From Gnetum montanum (Eukaryota; Streptophyta; Gnetopsida; Gnetales; Gnetaceae), in assembly GCA_015680685.1 (NCBI GenBank), contig MNCI01025456.1, forward strand, positions 261,980 to 325,979: a stretch of DNA of 64,000 bases. The letters run 5' to 3'. Position 1 is the first letter of the stretch, and each line of letters begins with the position of its first letter. The position numbers and the translations under genes were made by a program. A model generated the notes under the pieces. The model searched no databases and was not told the origin of the DNA. It saw only the letters and a list, made by a program, of their open reading frames with translations. Below are positions 44,801-58,544 of this stretch, one piece after another.

Positions 44801-47800
44801 GTTTTCCTCCAGTTTCAGGCATCCATAATTGGTGCCTGATGGTATTTTTTTTATCTTATATGCTATGAAGGTTTCTAATTTATTTATGGCCTTTCATCTA
44901 TTTTCAACATTTTGTATAATCTATCTGGTAAAAATCATTGATACTAAAATTTTTGCCCATCCAACATTTTTCACATGCTGAACATGCTATAACTACCATG
45001 GTAGAAATTAATATTTTGGTTGAAGTAAGAAAAATATGGTCCCATCAGGTATTTTTTAATCATTTAACATTAAAATCTCAAAATCGAAAGCTGGAATTGA
45101 AAAACTAATTATAGATCTATACTCTAGGTGGTCTTGCTTATGTCACCCAGACAAAGGTCTTCATATTTCTAAGAAGCATTAAGCACATCTACAGATATAT
45201 AGAAGATTTAAAACAAATTAAAGCCTAAGTATTTTATAGAGTACTAAGGTTACATGTACAAATGTGGGGCATTACACCACCTATATAATTGATCTATTTC
45301 AGAAATTTGAACTATGACCTAACAAGGTCAGTTTGTAGCAGCAGTCCAATGTAGGGAGAATAATATATCAAGAATTTACATGATAATAATATGTAAAAAA
45401 ATAAGAAAACAAATAGAGGAAGATGAATGCTTAGGGTAAAGTATTGAAGAAAAAAGTAAAACCTTTAATAAAAAATCTGGCCCTACATGCAGTAGAACAG
45501 TAAAAAAAATAAGAAAACCAAAATTTGGACAAAGAAACAACTGGGTTGGTTTTCTATGCAACATTTAAATATGGGTATGATCACTTGAACCGGTGACAAA
45601 TGCAATGGGAGTTAAATTTTCTTTATCCTTTATTTAAAATATTTCAACTCTTGTTTACTTGTGATTGGTTCAGCTACTTAACAAAATTATATGCATCCTG
45701 CTCCTTGCATACTATGAGTGTTGATTGATTTCTTAGCTATTGGTTTTTATTTTAATTAATTTTAAAGTTTTTTTTAGTGAATTTGAATTCAGGCTTCTTG
45801 GTTTTCCATTTGTTTATCTCCTTTTGTTTGAAAGTATTTTTTTTTCGTTTTGATGTTACAGTTACTTTTCTGCGTAGATTATTAATTTTTAAAAACTCTG
45901 TTAAAGAGTTGTAATAGTAACATGACCAATTTAATGACCTCTTATTCAATTTGCGTATTTTACATGGTGACTTTTTGTAATAATAGAGTTGAGCGGATAT
46001 GTATTACTGCTGTTGTAATTGAAATTTGGATATGTAGAAATCTGTTATTTGCAGCAAGAAACACATTTAACAGTTTTTAAAATCTATAAAGCAGGTAAAA
46101 CTGATGCTCCCCCAGATGGTTTTGGAATTGGACGGATAACTCTTGCAAATCTTGTGAGAGACCGAAACTATAATTTTTTACAGGAAATTGGAGGGGTAAA
46201 AATGATATTTATCTTGTCAGTGAATAATTTTTATACTGATTCAATAAATATTAAAACAACTTATAATTTGATGCAGGTTTCTCAGATTGCCAAGTATTTA
46301 CACAGTGATATTGAGAAAGGCATTCCTGAAGATCCAGAGGAACTACAGAGGAGGAAGATTGCATTTGGAGAAAATACATATCCAAGGAAGCCTGCAAGGA
46401 ATTTCTTTGTAAGTTTAATATACTTAGAATCGTTCTATTTTTTTTTTTGGTGCTACATATTTATGTTTCCTGTATAGTAATAACCAAGCTTTTACATCCC
46501 AGGTGTTTGTTTGGGAAGCATGCCAGGACACAACACTTATCATTCTAATGGTTTGTGCGGTACTGTCACTTGTTTTTGGAATTAAATCTGAAGTAAGTCA
46601 TTTTGAAGAAAACTATAAATTTAATTTTATTATCTATAAGTTTAATGTTTTGTTTCTATTTAAGCTATCTGGTTGTGTGCAATGCATTATATTTTCTGCT
46701 TATTTTGTTCCATATTTATCTGGTTTTCAAATGATGTCCATTGTTTCTATATGCTTGTAGGGAATCAAGGAAGGATGGATTGATGGTGTAAGCATATTAT
46801 TTGCTGTACTTATAGTCATAATTTTTACAGGTAATTTATAGTTTAATGACATGAGGATGAAGCATGCTCTGTCAATGATATGCTTGGGTTTGAAAATCGC
46901 TATATCTAAGGTGGTTTTTATTATGTGTGTGAATTTTAATGCAAAACCCAAATTATATCTCTCTGTTTAGGTTAATTATTATATTTAGTCTTATTTTTAT
47001 GTAGTTGACTTTACAAGAAACTGAGCTTATGACAACACTTTCTAGATAGAACTCTCATGAATATTGTGTTTTTTATTTTATATGTTGTGTTTTCTTTGCA
47101 GCAACTAGTGACTATAGGCAGTCCCTACAATTCATAAATCTGAATGAAGAGAAACGGAACATACAACTTCAGGTATTTGACTTTCTTGTGACACTCATTT
47201 TGTTTTTAATGTAAATGTATTGTGTAATAGTTTGCACATGATCTTTGAATGTATCAATTGATCTCATTTACCAGGTCTTGAGAGGTGGAAGACGCCAGAA
47301 GGTTTCTATATTTGAGCTTGTCGTTGGGGATGTAGTGCCATTAAACATTGGGGACCAGGTTGTTACATATTCCTCTGATATTTTATTTCAACAACAAATA
47401 ACTTGGTCTAAAATTATATAATTGTTTTTGCTGAAGGTTCCTGCTGATGGCATACTAATCTCTGGACATTCTTTATCAATTGATGAATCAAGCATGACCG
47501 GAGAAAGCAAATATGTAATTTCCTTATTTTCTATATGTTGAGTCTTTGGTTACAAAGTGTCTTGATTTTTCTGAGATCTAAATTTTTACCTTATGGTCAT
47601 CTCATCTTTGTCTCAGGTCTTTAAAGACCGGAAAAATCCTTTTCTGATGTCCGGATGCAAAGTTGCAGATGGTTATGGAAATATGTTGGTGGGTTTTTAT
47701 GTTGCAGAATTATTACTTGGAGAAGTTGTCGTTATAGATTAGTTCTGTTTGTAGTTTATAAACATAATGGTTTTACCATATTTCGTGATTTCAGGTTACA

Positions 47801-50800
47801 GGGGTGGGATTGAATACTGAATGGGGCTTGTTGATGGCTAGTATAACTGAAGACAATGACGAAGAAACACCTTTACAAGTTAGTGTAACCTTTTTAAAAG
47901 ATTAATTTGAAAATTTCTTCACTCATATTGCATCTCTCAAATGTTCTACAAACAGGTTCGACTCAATGGGGTGGCTACGTTGATTGGCAAACTGGGAATG
48001 ACTGTTGCAATATTGGTATTCATCATTCTTATCATAAGGTACGCGTATTAGGTATAAATGTTTGTTACGATACTATCTTTTTGTTGATGTTTCTAAAATC
48101 TTAAGTGTGTTCTTTATTGAAGGTACTTTACTGGAAACATGACTGATTCAAATGGGAATCGAATGTTTCAAAAAGGAAAAACAAGTGTTTCTCATATTTT
48201 TAATGCCATAGTAAAGATATTTTCATCTGCGGTATGCTCTCAAAATTTGGATTTGTTAAGGTTTCAGTTCTCATTCTGTTTGCTAGTTTGTGGTGTTAAA
48301 TAATATGATGGCCATCAATTCTACCTTTGAGCCGGTCTTGAAATCTAAATTTGGAAGCACATTTTTGAAAAAATCTTTTTTTTGGTAGGTCACCATAATA
48401 GTTGTAGCAGTTCCTGAAGGGCTACCACTGGCAGTCACATTAACGTATGTTCATTTTTAGCATTAAATTTATCCTTGATGCAGTTTGTTTTTTTTTTCTG
48501 GCATTTCTATGACTGTTCTATTTTCATGGTTTTTCATTTTTCTAACAGACTAGCATACTCTATGCGAAAGATGATGGCAGACAAGGCATTGGTAAGTATT
48601 TTTACCATTTTGAGCTTGACAGGCTACTGCAACAAAGATACATAGAATTATAATTATACATATAAGTATTTAGAAATTAGCTCTAATGATACAGGTCCGA
48701 AGATTATCTGCTTGTGAAACAATGGGTTCTGCCACAACAATCTGTAGTGACAAAACTGGAACATTGACCTTAAACGAGGTTTACATAATTTTAGTTAATG
48801 ATAGCTTATTATTGGCATCTGACAATCGTTATTCATTTTTAGTATCCATGAGTTTTAAATTACTTGCTAATGCGTGGCATGAAAATTCTTATGTACAGAT
48901 GACAGTTGTGGAGACATGCATTTCTGGCATAAGATGCAACTCTCAAGAAAGTAATATTCCTTCAGCAACATATTCTCTTCTTATGGAGGGCATAGCCCAA
49001 AACACTACTGGCAGTGTCTTTAAACCTGAGGTAATGTTGCATATGATTTTTTTGGCGTCATTGATAACTTATATAATGAATAGGTAGGTGTTTCTTATAA
49101 ATTTTGCATATGTGATGAACCTTATCATAGAAAGTGATCAGTGTAGACAAATGTTTTTAAAGGTGTTTCAACGTTATCTTTTGGATAGAAGAACATCTTT
49201 AAGTACGTATTAATATATGCCCTTTTCAGAATAATAATCTAACCAGTGAAATTCAAGATCGTGTCTTTGTTGTATCTATATTTCATGCAAAATTTTAATT
49301 TTCAATTATAACATCTACAAATTTTTGAAAATTTTCAAAAATTCAGATTACACGAGACATCTTCTATTGGTATTAGCAGAGTAAATATAGCATCAATTCT
49401 AATTTTTTGGGTTTCTGTTTTCATTTTTCTGTAATAGTGATTTAGGACATACTGTGTACATGCTCGGTACTTTGCTTATGGTACTACTCTGTATTCAACT
49501 AATAAGGCACTCTTTTGTAGTTTTTACTTTTTACTAGAGATGGTTACAGGAGTTTCTGGATTACTTTGATCACTACTAAGTTTTGATATCTTAACAGGGT
49601 GGTGGAAAATTGGAGGTGGCAGGATCGCCAACAGAAAAAGCTATTCTTTCATGGGCAGTGAATGTAAGATAACATTATTGGATATTTTAAATTACAGTAC
49701 TTGATTTTGCCAACATGTCATGATATGCATCGGTTTCAACTATCATTTTAAATCTGCTTTATGGTTGTTTCTAGAATGAAATGAATTTTGCCCAAGAAAG
49801 GTCCAAATCATCTATTTTGCATGTCTTCACATTTAACTCAGAAAAGAAACGTGGTGGTGTTGCTCTGAAAAAGGTTACTATTATGTTGCAAAATTTAGTT
49901 ATTTTACATAGTATTACATCGAAGTTTTATAATAAATAAACTCTTTTTTTGGGTATTATTTATCTTTGGGTTCTAACATGTTTGTATTTCTTTTTTAATT
50001 TGTTGCCAGGCAGATAATGAAGTACATATACATTGGAAAGGTGCTGCTGAGATAATTTTAGAACTTTGTACTGCTTGGATTGATGAGAATGGATCTTTGA
50101 AGTCAATGGAATCTTCAAATGTAAAAATGTCTTCTATGCCTCTGTTTTTCGTAGAACCTCTCATCTTTGTTTCATAGCAATAAATTTTCTCAAATATTTT
50201 CATATTCAAAGGTAATGTTTTTTAAAAGCATAATTTTCTGTTATGTAGAAAGATCATTTCAAGAGTTTAATTGAAGGAATGGCTGCTAAAGCCTTAAGAT
50301 GTGTGGCCTTTGCGCACCGTAAGTATGACATTGAGAAAGTTCCCAATGATGATGGACTGCAATCTTGGCAAATTCCTGAAAGTGATCTCACTTTTCTGGG
50401 AATTGTTGGAATAAAGGTACCCGCAACCTTTTCTAGATGCCTAGTTAAAATTTCAAAAATAAAATAAAATATTAATTATTACTGCATACTATCATGCATT
50501 AGTACAACTTCCTTGCTAAACTCTAATTTTTAATCAATTTGATTTTTGTAGAGCGTCTATTTTGTCTGTTGAACTTTTTATCCATAGATTACTTTTGTAC
50601 TTTATTGTTTTAGCCTGCCAAAATCTTTTATTATGCATGATAATGATAATGCTAAGCAAATTATTCTGCAACTCATTTAATCCAAGCATATTCCACAAGC
50701 GAGGTTGAACTCACAACTTACCAGTTGGCAAGCCAATGAGTTACTGTTGAGCTACAACAGCATTTGTATATTCTTTAATATAGCATTTCTTTCATTATAA

Positions 50801-53263
50801 ACATTGTTTTGTAAGTTTGAATTACGTCTTGCCATTTGTTTCTATCATGTCAAATTGAACGATATAACTTGTATACTTGACATTGCAGGATCCCTGCAGA
50901 CCTAATGTCAAAGATGCTGTCATGCTCTGCCAAAAGGCAGGGGTTAAAGTAAGGACATCCTTTTTTGAAAAAAGTAAAAAAGAAGACTTGGTTTTATGAA
51001 TTTTTACTGAAGCGAGTTTGTGTTGATTATGTAGAAGGAGCATTGTTTACTCATAGCTTGTTTTAATTGACTTTTTTTTTTCAAAAAAATTGCTATTTAA
51101 GGTTCGCATGGTAACTGGTGATAACATACATACTGCAAAAGCTATTGCACAAGAATGTGGGATTTTAAGAGAAGGAGCTTATGAAGATGAACAGCTTATC
51201 ATCGAAGGCAAAGATTTTCGCATGTATTCTGATGATGAGCGAAAGAAAATAGCAGAAAAAATAGCTGTCAGCATTCGCCCTCTGTGATTTGAGTTTCTTT
51301 TCAGTTAGACTTAAAAACGTACAAATAGTTTGTGCAATAATCGAATACTTTGTCCAATTACAGGTCATGGGTAGATCCTCACCAAATGACAAACTTCTTT
51401 TAGTTCAAGCTCTTAAAAAAAGGGGAGATATTGTAGCAGTTACTGGTGATGGAACTAATGATGCACCTGCTCTCCATGAAGTAGGTTAACTGACTAGTGT
51501 TTTGCAATAAAATTTTTTTCTCAATTCAATTATTGAATAATGTATTTTTCGAATGATACCAAAGACTCTTATTTCATTTGCAATACAGGCAGACATAGGC
51601 CTTGCTATGGGTATACAAGGCACAGAAGTTGCCAAAGAAAGCTCAGATATTATAATTCTTGATGACAACTTTGCCTCGGTTGTTAAGGTACTGTTTTTAC
51701 ATGCATTTAATTTGTTGAGATTGTCTTTTGGATGAGCTTTTGAAGCTGACTTGGCATGGCATTAGGTCGTAAGGTGGGGTCGCTCAGTTTACGCAAACAT
51801 ACAAAAATTTATACAGTTCCAACTTGCTGTCAATGTTTCTGCGCTAACCATAAATTTTGTTGCTTCTACATCTGATGGAGGAGAACTGCCATTGACTACT
51901 GTACAGGTTTGGATGTAGATTTATTGGCTTTCTGTTTGCCTACATGTGTGTAGGTCTATTAAAATAGTGTCTCTTTTGCAGCTTCTTTGGGTTAACCTTA
52001 TAATGGACACCCTTGGAGCTCTGGCATTAGCAACTGAGCCACCAACAGATCACCTGATGGACCGACCTCCTGTAGGTCGCAGGTTTGTACAGAAGATGTT
52101 GTCTTATATTGTTTGTGTTTTAATAAATTTTATGTTTTGTTTTAATCTACATGTTTGTTCATCTCTTTAAAAATTCTGGCAGTCTATTCAGCTGATACTA
52201 TTTAATGTTAATACTATTTTTTTAATCATGACAGGGAATCCTTGATTGACAACATCATGTGGAGAAATTTACTGTTTCAAGTATGTGACAGTAAATATCC
52301 GTTTTCGTGGAAAAAGAAAGCCCATACTTTGGCCATTTTCGGTTGTACTAATCATTGTTTTAAAATTTGATAGGCTGCTTACCAGATTATATTGCTCTTA
52401 ACCCTTCAGTACAAGGGCAAACAAATATTAAACATACAAAGCGGCAGCAGAGCCCATGATGAATTAGTCTTGAACACAATAATCTTCAATGCATTTGTCA
52501 TATGCCAGGTGAGGTTGGTTTACTATAAAGAAATTTCTTAGTAGATACTTGGCACGTTGTTGCAGAGAAGGTTTGAATGAGGGTTTGTTTGTTAACAGAT
52601 ATTTAATGAGTTCAATTCAAGGAAACCGGATCAGGTGAACATATTTGATGGTCTTTTGAAAAGTCGACTGTTTGTTGGGATCATAGGGTTTACCATTATT
52701 TTACAGGTATAAATATTGTGATCTTTAAATTTCTAGTAGCTGAAATACTCCTAGTGATATTGTTAGTTGGGTTTATAACATCCATTTTTCAGATTTATAA
52801 CTTTACTGAAATTTTCTTATGCAGGTTTTGATTGTTGAATTTGGTGGAGAAGCCACATCCACAACAAAGTTGACGTTGACACAATGGATTGTTTGTATCG
52901 CTATTGGATTTATAAGGTTTGGAATGTGCATGAATAAAATAGATGGTGCTTTTAATTTAAATATCACCTTTTCAATATTAATCCAAATATAATGTTTTAA
53001 TTTGTTTGTTTAAACAGTTGGCCACTGGCAGCAGTAGTTAAGATGATTCCTGTCCCAAAAACTCCTTTCCTAGACTACTTCAGCCGCAAAAGGTGCAGGA
53101 GAACAAACTCCTCAGGTATATAGATTAAGTAACCATTTTCATAAAACTAAATGCTCTTCTATCAATGTCTAATTTGTAGATTAATGTTTTTGCAGCACGG
53201 AGCTCCTCTTCTCCAAGTAAAAACACTGAAAATGGGGAACAATCAGGAATTCATTCTGCGTAG
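41818..53263 (+). CDS. ACA: Autoinhibited Ca2+-ATPase, plasma-membrane type (ACA8/9/10 clade), P2B pump
   Basis: A complete gene. I traced 34 coding exons, all with GT-AG borders and matching phase, giving 1097 residues without a stop. Exons: 41818-41988, 42388-42504, 42592-42634, 46095-46195, 46277-46408, 46503-46592, 46761-46830, 47102-47172, 47275-47358, 47437-47514, 47617-47688, 47795-47878, 47956-48038, 48123-48231, 48389-48444, 48549-48591, 48695-48778, 48899-49030, 49598-49663, 49775-49873, 50010-50120, 50249-50416, 50889-50948, 51102-51266, 51364-51480, 51589-51687, 51766-51906, 51982-52082, 52235-52280, 52374-52508, 52599-52706, 52825-52916, 53018-53115, 53196-53263. The N-terminus holds the calmodulin-binding autoinhibitory region ([11 protein letters not shown], residues about 64-74). 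Pump motifs: TGES (314-317), PEGLP with the Ca2+-site Glu (444-448), DKTGT with the phosphorylated Asp487, KGAAE (605-609), MVTGDN (711-716), [11 protein letters not shown] (790-800) and [18 protein letters not shown] with the TM6 Asn/Asp. Length and N-terminus fit ACA8/9/10 (about 1070-1090 residues). It exports Ca2+ from the cytosol using ATP and is released from self-inhibition by Ca2+/calmodulin. The donor of exon 24 (GCT|GTCAGC) is weak but is the only in-frame choice. Confidence 0.96.
42635..46094 (+). other. Long third intron of the Ca2+-ATPase gene
   Basis: 3.46 kb, while the other introns are about 70-600 bp. No transposon coding sequence was recognised in it. The acceptor at 46094 (CTATAAAGCAG) is chosen because the earlier TATTTGCAG (46053) would lead into a stop. 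Open frames inside it, such as 43390-43650 on the minus strand, have no family features. Confidence 0.7.
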
Positions 53264-56200
53264 AATTACATCCAGTGTAAATTTTACTGCCACTTACCTT
53301 GATGCGTGGATCTTTTTGCACAAGGAATTTTGGAACGGTTAAGCGATGGTGAACATGATCTTGTATCATTCCATGATTGTTGATAACATCTGTTAATAGT
53401 GCAAATGGATCTTATTATGTCAACACGAGGTAGTTTGGGCTTAATGAAGCAGTCAGTTTGTACAGCTAGTCCTACACGCAGTTGAACTTTGCTTGTTTCA
53501 TTAGTCTTATGATGTTGATATTGGTTATTGGTATAAAAATGGATGAAAATTGTTGTTTGGAATTGTATGCTTTCGCAAATGTGATACCAGCACACAGAGG
53601 ACAACTGCTTTCTTTGGCAGAATGATAAACTTGCACATAAAGGGTTTAACATAAAAAATAACAAACTTGTTAAAACTGTTTTGAGTTCTCGATTACTCGG
53701 AAGCAATTTGTTATTAGTTACGCGGTACTTTGGATGAAACTGGGGATGTTGATATCGCGGGATTTGAATTTGGTTCGTGCCTCTTGACTTTGCAGCATTG
53801 TTCGTAAACATGCACAACCTTACACGTAATCCGATGTCATGTGCCATGGTAGTGAAGCGCCCCGCCCCGCCCATTCCTTGGACCAGCAAGGTTGCCCGGT
53901 AGCATTTTGCAATTGCAATGGCACCATGTGTATTTTTAGGATCATTTGCGAATAATTAAGGATTATTTTATTCTTGGAATATGGAAGGTACATAAAAAAC
54001 TCAAAATAGCTGCAAAACAGGTTTTATAAAAGTTGCTCCAAGTATGAATCCAAAAGCCTTTCTGTGACCTGCACTCGTTGTAAATTGTAACAAATTGATG
54101 ATGTTTCTTTTTAGCTTTTTTTTTTTCAAAATAAAATGTTTAACAATTAACAACATACTTGCACTGTCTGGGTGATTGTTTGAAATCAATAAATTATTGG
54201 TTGGGTTGGAATGTTAGCTTTACCTTTTTATCAGTTCTTTAGCTTTTTTGGTAAAAAATAAGTTCAAAGAATTTCTTTGCCGGGCTCTGTAAATTTTTTA
54301 GTTTTTCTTGAAATGGTGATTATAAGAAGGGACTCAGAATTGAAATTAAGTTATATGTCTATTTAGGTGATCATTTCAATTTTATCTTCAAGGGAGGTTA
54401 GAATTGAAAATAAGCTATGCAATCAATGCTTGACCTTTGAATGTGATGAACACATTACTTTTTTATAAACTTAAAAGGCAATAACCAAATAATATCCTTT
54501 TGATCATTAGACTTTGTGAAAGTGTAAGTCAGTACCGAAGGGCCCCAAGCCATGTTCCGTAATTTTGTTTTTTGAAAATAACAATTTTGCATTCAGAGCT
54601 TCAAACTTTATTATTAACACCAAAATTTTCATATCAGTTGGTTGAGGTTTTTCTTGTTGATGATTGTTATAATGTTGGCATGATTGATAAAAAGGAAGTT
54701 TTGTCAATAATTGTAATCAAGTATTTGATATGAATTGTGGTTTGTGATTATTAGGGGAGGGACTCAACAAGAAGTGGAAAGGGCTTGATACAAAGGACAA
54801 GGAGGCATTTCATTTTTCATCTTTTCCATCACTCCAAAGTATCGCTTTGTAATAAATAATGTAATTATTGTAATAAGACACAAAAGGGTAAATTGTAATT
54901 AGATTTAAGAGGGCATGTTGTAGTTAGACTTGAAAGGGCACATTATAATAATGTGCATGTCTCTTAAGGTGATCATTGGGGGTTTGATCTAAAGTATTTA
55001 TATCTAGAAATTAGAGGTCGTGCCCGAGTTAATGAAGGCAAGTAACGAGTGCTAGGTAAAGTGGGATAGGAAGATGATTAGCCATCCTTTTTAGCCAAGT
55101 ACAAGCCTAACCATGGTGGCAATGTTGGATTACCTCTAAAGGATAGATGTTGAAGGAAGATAACCCCAACTAACCCTTAGAGCACTATCTAGATACATTA
55201 TTTGCATATTAATAAAGTTTCCTATTCATTTCCTTCTGAATTTTCCTTGTTGCATACATTACACAAAATGTTGAATGTTATGTATATTTGACATTTTCCA
55301 TGACATCTAGGAACATGATGTTATAATTGATATTTGAGCAAACCATGACAAAGGGCTTATTTCAATTCAATGATGAATCATGAACCACAAGCCACAATCC
55401 AGGGAGAACCAAAGCATCACCATATGCATATCATGTCCAAGATGAACCATGCAACCAAGAAGATTCCTTCCCAATGACTTCCATGGATATATGTGACTAG
55501 AGTTCAAAGAATCTTGACAACACACCAATAAGTTACACTAACTGTAAGAGACTTTGGTAAGACAAGGGTAACATCGATCCAAGTAACTCTTATACATCTA
55601 CTATTAATGTAGGCTTTTCTGTAGTTGTCTAAGGTACTTTTTATGTTTCATCCAATTTTGAGACATATCTTATAATTAGGTTTTGGTCATTCCTAGAATA
55701 CCCGAACCCCAACAACCCAATATTGTATAGCCTTATCTATGTTCTAAACATTAGTGAATTTAAGAAAGTCAAGCTAGCCATAAGATTCCCTCACCCCTAT
55801 GTAACAAGGGTCATTACCATGAGATTCATAAAGAAACTAATGCTCAGTGACTAATGTTGTGATGTTCTACCCTACTAACCTTCTCCTTAGTAACTTGCCA
55901 AGGTATAGCCATGGTCTAGGAGGATATGTGTACACCATACTTGTGTTGAGATTGTAAAGGTATATGTATTAATTTTTGTCCCAGAGTTGATTTATTATTT
56001 ATAATCGAACTCAAGTAATTGAGAAGTCCTCAAGTTGCATGTACATTAGCTTATAAAGGTTAATTCAATGAAATAGGTCATTTTAATCTTTTAACATCTT
56101 CAAAATTCAACTTAGTTTTTGGGCCCTAAAACCATGTCCAATGCATAGTGCTTGTTGAGATAATTCTAATAGTACAAATTTGATCTCAAATGGAGTTGGA

Positions 56201-57255
56201 GTTTGGAAGACATTGAGGTTTAAAGTTTCTAGGAGAGTGTGCCTTAATTAAATTAAAAATTCTTATAAAGTTGAAAATAAAATTTCATTTCAAAATTTGG
56301 GGTTGGGAGTCAAACATGCTACGTTGCATCCTAAAAGGAAATTCTTTAACTCCTAGTTAACCACTAGGTAATTGCTTCTAGTTGTATGTAAAAACTTAAT
56401 AAAACATATACATAGTTTAAATTAAAAATAATTATTGACTTGCTGATGTGTTAATAGCCCCCTGCAAGGTTGCAAGTTCCCACAAGGGTTGTGCCATCAC
56501 CACCTTGCTTCGTTGTGTTGCACCACCACTCTTGAGGTTGCACTGCCAATTTCTCCGTCATTTTCTATATTTTATTTATCTTATTTAATTTTCTATATAA
56601 TGACATTTTGTTAAGATCTTTGCAAGTGTTTTGGGATGGAAGAGAATATTTTCTCTATGGTTCATATGCTATATCATATGCTTGCAGGGCTATCATTGAT
56701 TCATTTAACACCTTATATCTTTATCTATTCCTTGTTTTCTATACAATGCGCTCCTACTATTTAATGTTTAGTTTGAACTATATTGATTAATTATTAAGCT
56801 TTATGCATAAATCTCCTTTATAGTTTTGAATTTTTTGCAAGGCTTTATTATTGTGGCTCTATTGTTCTACTCCATATATACTCATCCTCTCTACAAGATC
56901 CATTTGGTGTCTTGATAGGCTTTGTTTCTTGTCTTCTTTCTTGCAAATGTGGAATGATAGAAAGGAAAAGAACACTCTATTGTGCCTTACTTGACATTTG
57001 ACTTTTCAATATGTCTTGATTACCATTTTAGTGTGGTGCTTTGATTGAAATTATGATTAGTTTCATTTAGTGATTAGTTTGATTCCTATACTAAGTGCAA
57101 TAGCAACATGTTTAGTATGGTTGATTTTACTTTCTCATATTGTAGTTTGCATTTGGAAGTCATAATCTTAGGGGAAGACTTAGTAGAGTAGGGATGCTCA
57201 AGCTTATTTTTTTTCTTTAGATTAGAGATTTTTTCACATCCAAAGAGGGGGAGAG
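53264..57255. other. 3' flank of the Ca2+-ATPase gene and intergenic stretch
   Basis: 53264 to about 53900 is probably the 3' UTR; no single poly(A) signal could be chosen. A 201-codon frame on the minus strand (53889-53284) is antisense to it and shows no family features. From 53900 to about 56900 I see only AT-rich sequence without genes or clear repeats. 56900-57255 may be the 3' internal end of a Copia element, because a polypurine stretch (CAAAGAGGGGGAGAG, 57241-57255) precedes an LTR-like start. Confidence 0.4.
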
Positions 57256-58505
57256 TGTTGGTCAAAATTCAATACTTGGAATGATAAAACATTGTGCTTG
57301 TGATCGTTCAAAATTAGTTGTTTGTGCTTAAAGCTTACTTTCAAAAAGAGTAGTTGTTTGGTTGGCTAATCTCTCAATTGGTCGAATGATCTATAGATAG
57401 ACCAGATAAGGAGAAGTAAAAATTATACACTTTTTTGATCAATCATTCATCTTATACATTGACCTATGAAACCTATAGGTCAACTAACTTCATGTTAGGT
57501 CAACCTTTCGAAATTATAGGTAGAACATAGTTTTGAGAAAATGTGCAATCATTAGGTCAATCTTCTTGATAGCATGAAGATCTTAGGAGATAGGTAAATG
57601 CACATTTCTTAGGTCAGTTGATCTTGAGATAGGTTGACTAACCTAATTGAAGATAAAAAGTTAGTGCATAGAAAAAGAATAGATATTAGGTTGATTGTAT
57701 ATTTGATAGGTTGATCGATGAGACCCTTAGATTAACCAAGCTTGTCATAGGTTGATCTATCAAAGGGTTAATAATAAAAATAATATTTTTGAAAAGTTAC
57801 AAACATAACTATTACACACCTATTCATGAAAAGAAGATAAAAAAGCATAATTGAATCATGATGTAACAAGTTAAAGAAGGAGAAATATCCAAGGCCTATT
57901 TGTCATTAGCCATATCTCTTAAAACTTATTATAAAGAGGGCTTGTTGATTAATGATTAAATCTTGTCTTCACTTTTCATGAACATTTTCTTATGTTCCTC
58001 TTCATTTTTATGCTACATGAAAATGAATTTGATCTATTAAGATTCATGGATATCATCCAAATCCTATAAAAATCCTTGTTCTTGTTAGTGAGTGAGGATT
58101 GACATTGAAGCTTGTAAGAGAAGATTGACAAGTTGTAAACTACTATTAATGGGAGACTAGTAACCCATAAACCAGCATTGAATACTTTACTTAAAGGATA
58201 ATGAAATTGAGGAAAGGAAAGACGATTGCAAATCTACTAGTGAAGTAGGAAAACTTGAAACACTATAAATCTAATGTGTACTTTCTATGGTTTTGGTTTT
58301 TATTTCATATTTTGTTGATGTACTGCATCATTGATATTGATTAAAGGTTTAAGTGATTCATGCATAATTGTAATGAGTATTTGATCCATCATTATCTAAG
58401 AGATTTTTACACTTTGTTCTATCAATTGATATATGTTTTTATTGCTACAGCTGATATGAAAATAGACCAAGATTTTTAAGTCACCCTATTTACCCCTCTA
58501 GGGCA
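57256..58505 (+). repeat. Probable SIRE-like Copia LTR
   Basis: It begins TGTTGGTCAAAATTC straight after CAAAGAGGGGGAGAG, which is the usual polypurine-LTR junction of SIRE-type Copia elements. It ends with CACCCTATTTACCCCTCTAGGGCA, a typical SIRE-like LTR 3' end, followed by a primer-site-like TTGATACACA. No pol of this element and no second LTR are in view, so the ends are by analogy. Confidence 0.45.
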
Positions 58506-58544
58506 TCCTTTTTTGATACACAAATTCCAGTTTTCATTAGGTGA

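Noticed and set aside
46053-46094. Earlier splice acceptor TATTTGCAG (46053) for exon 4 of the Ca2+-ATPase
   Set aside because: Joined to exon 3 it reaches a stop after a few codons, whereas the acceptor at 46094 continues the conserved protein in frame.
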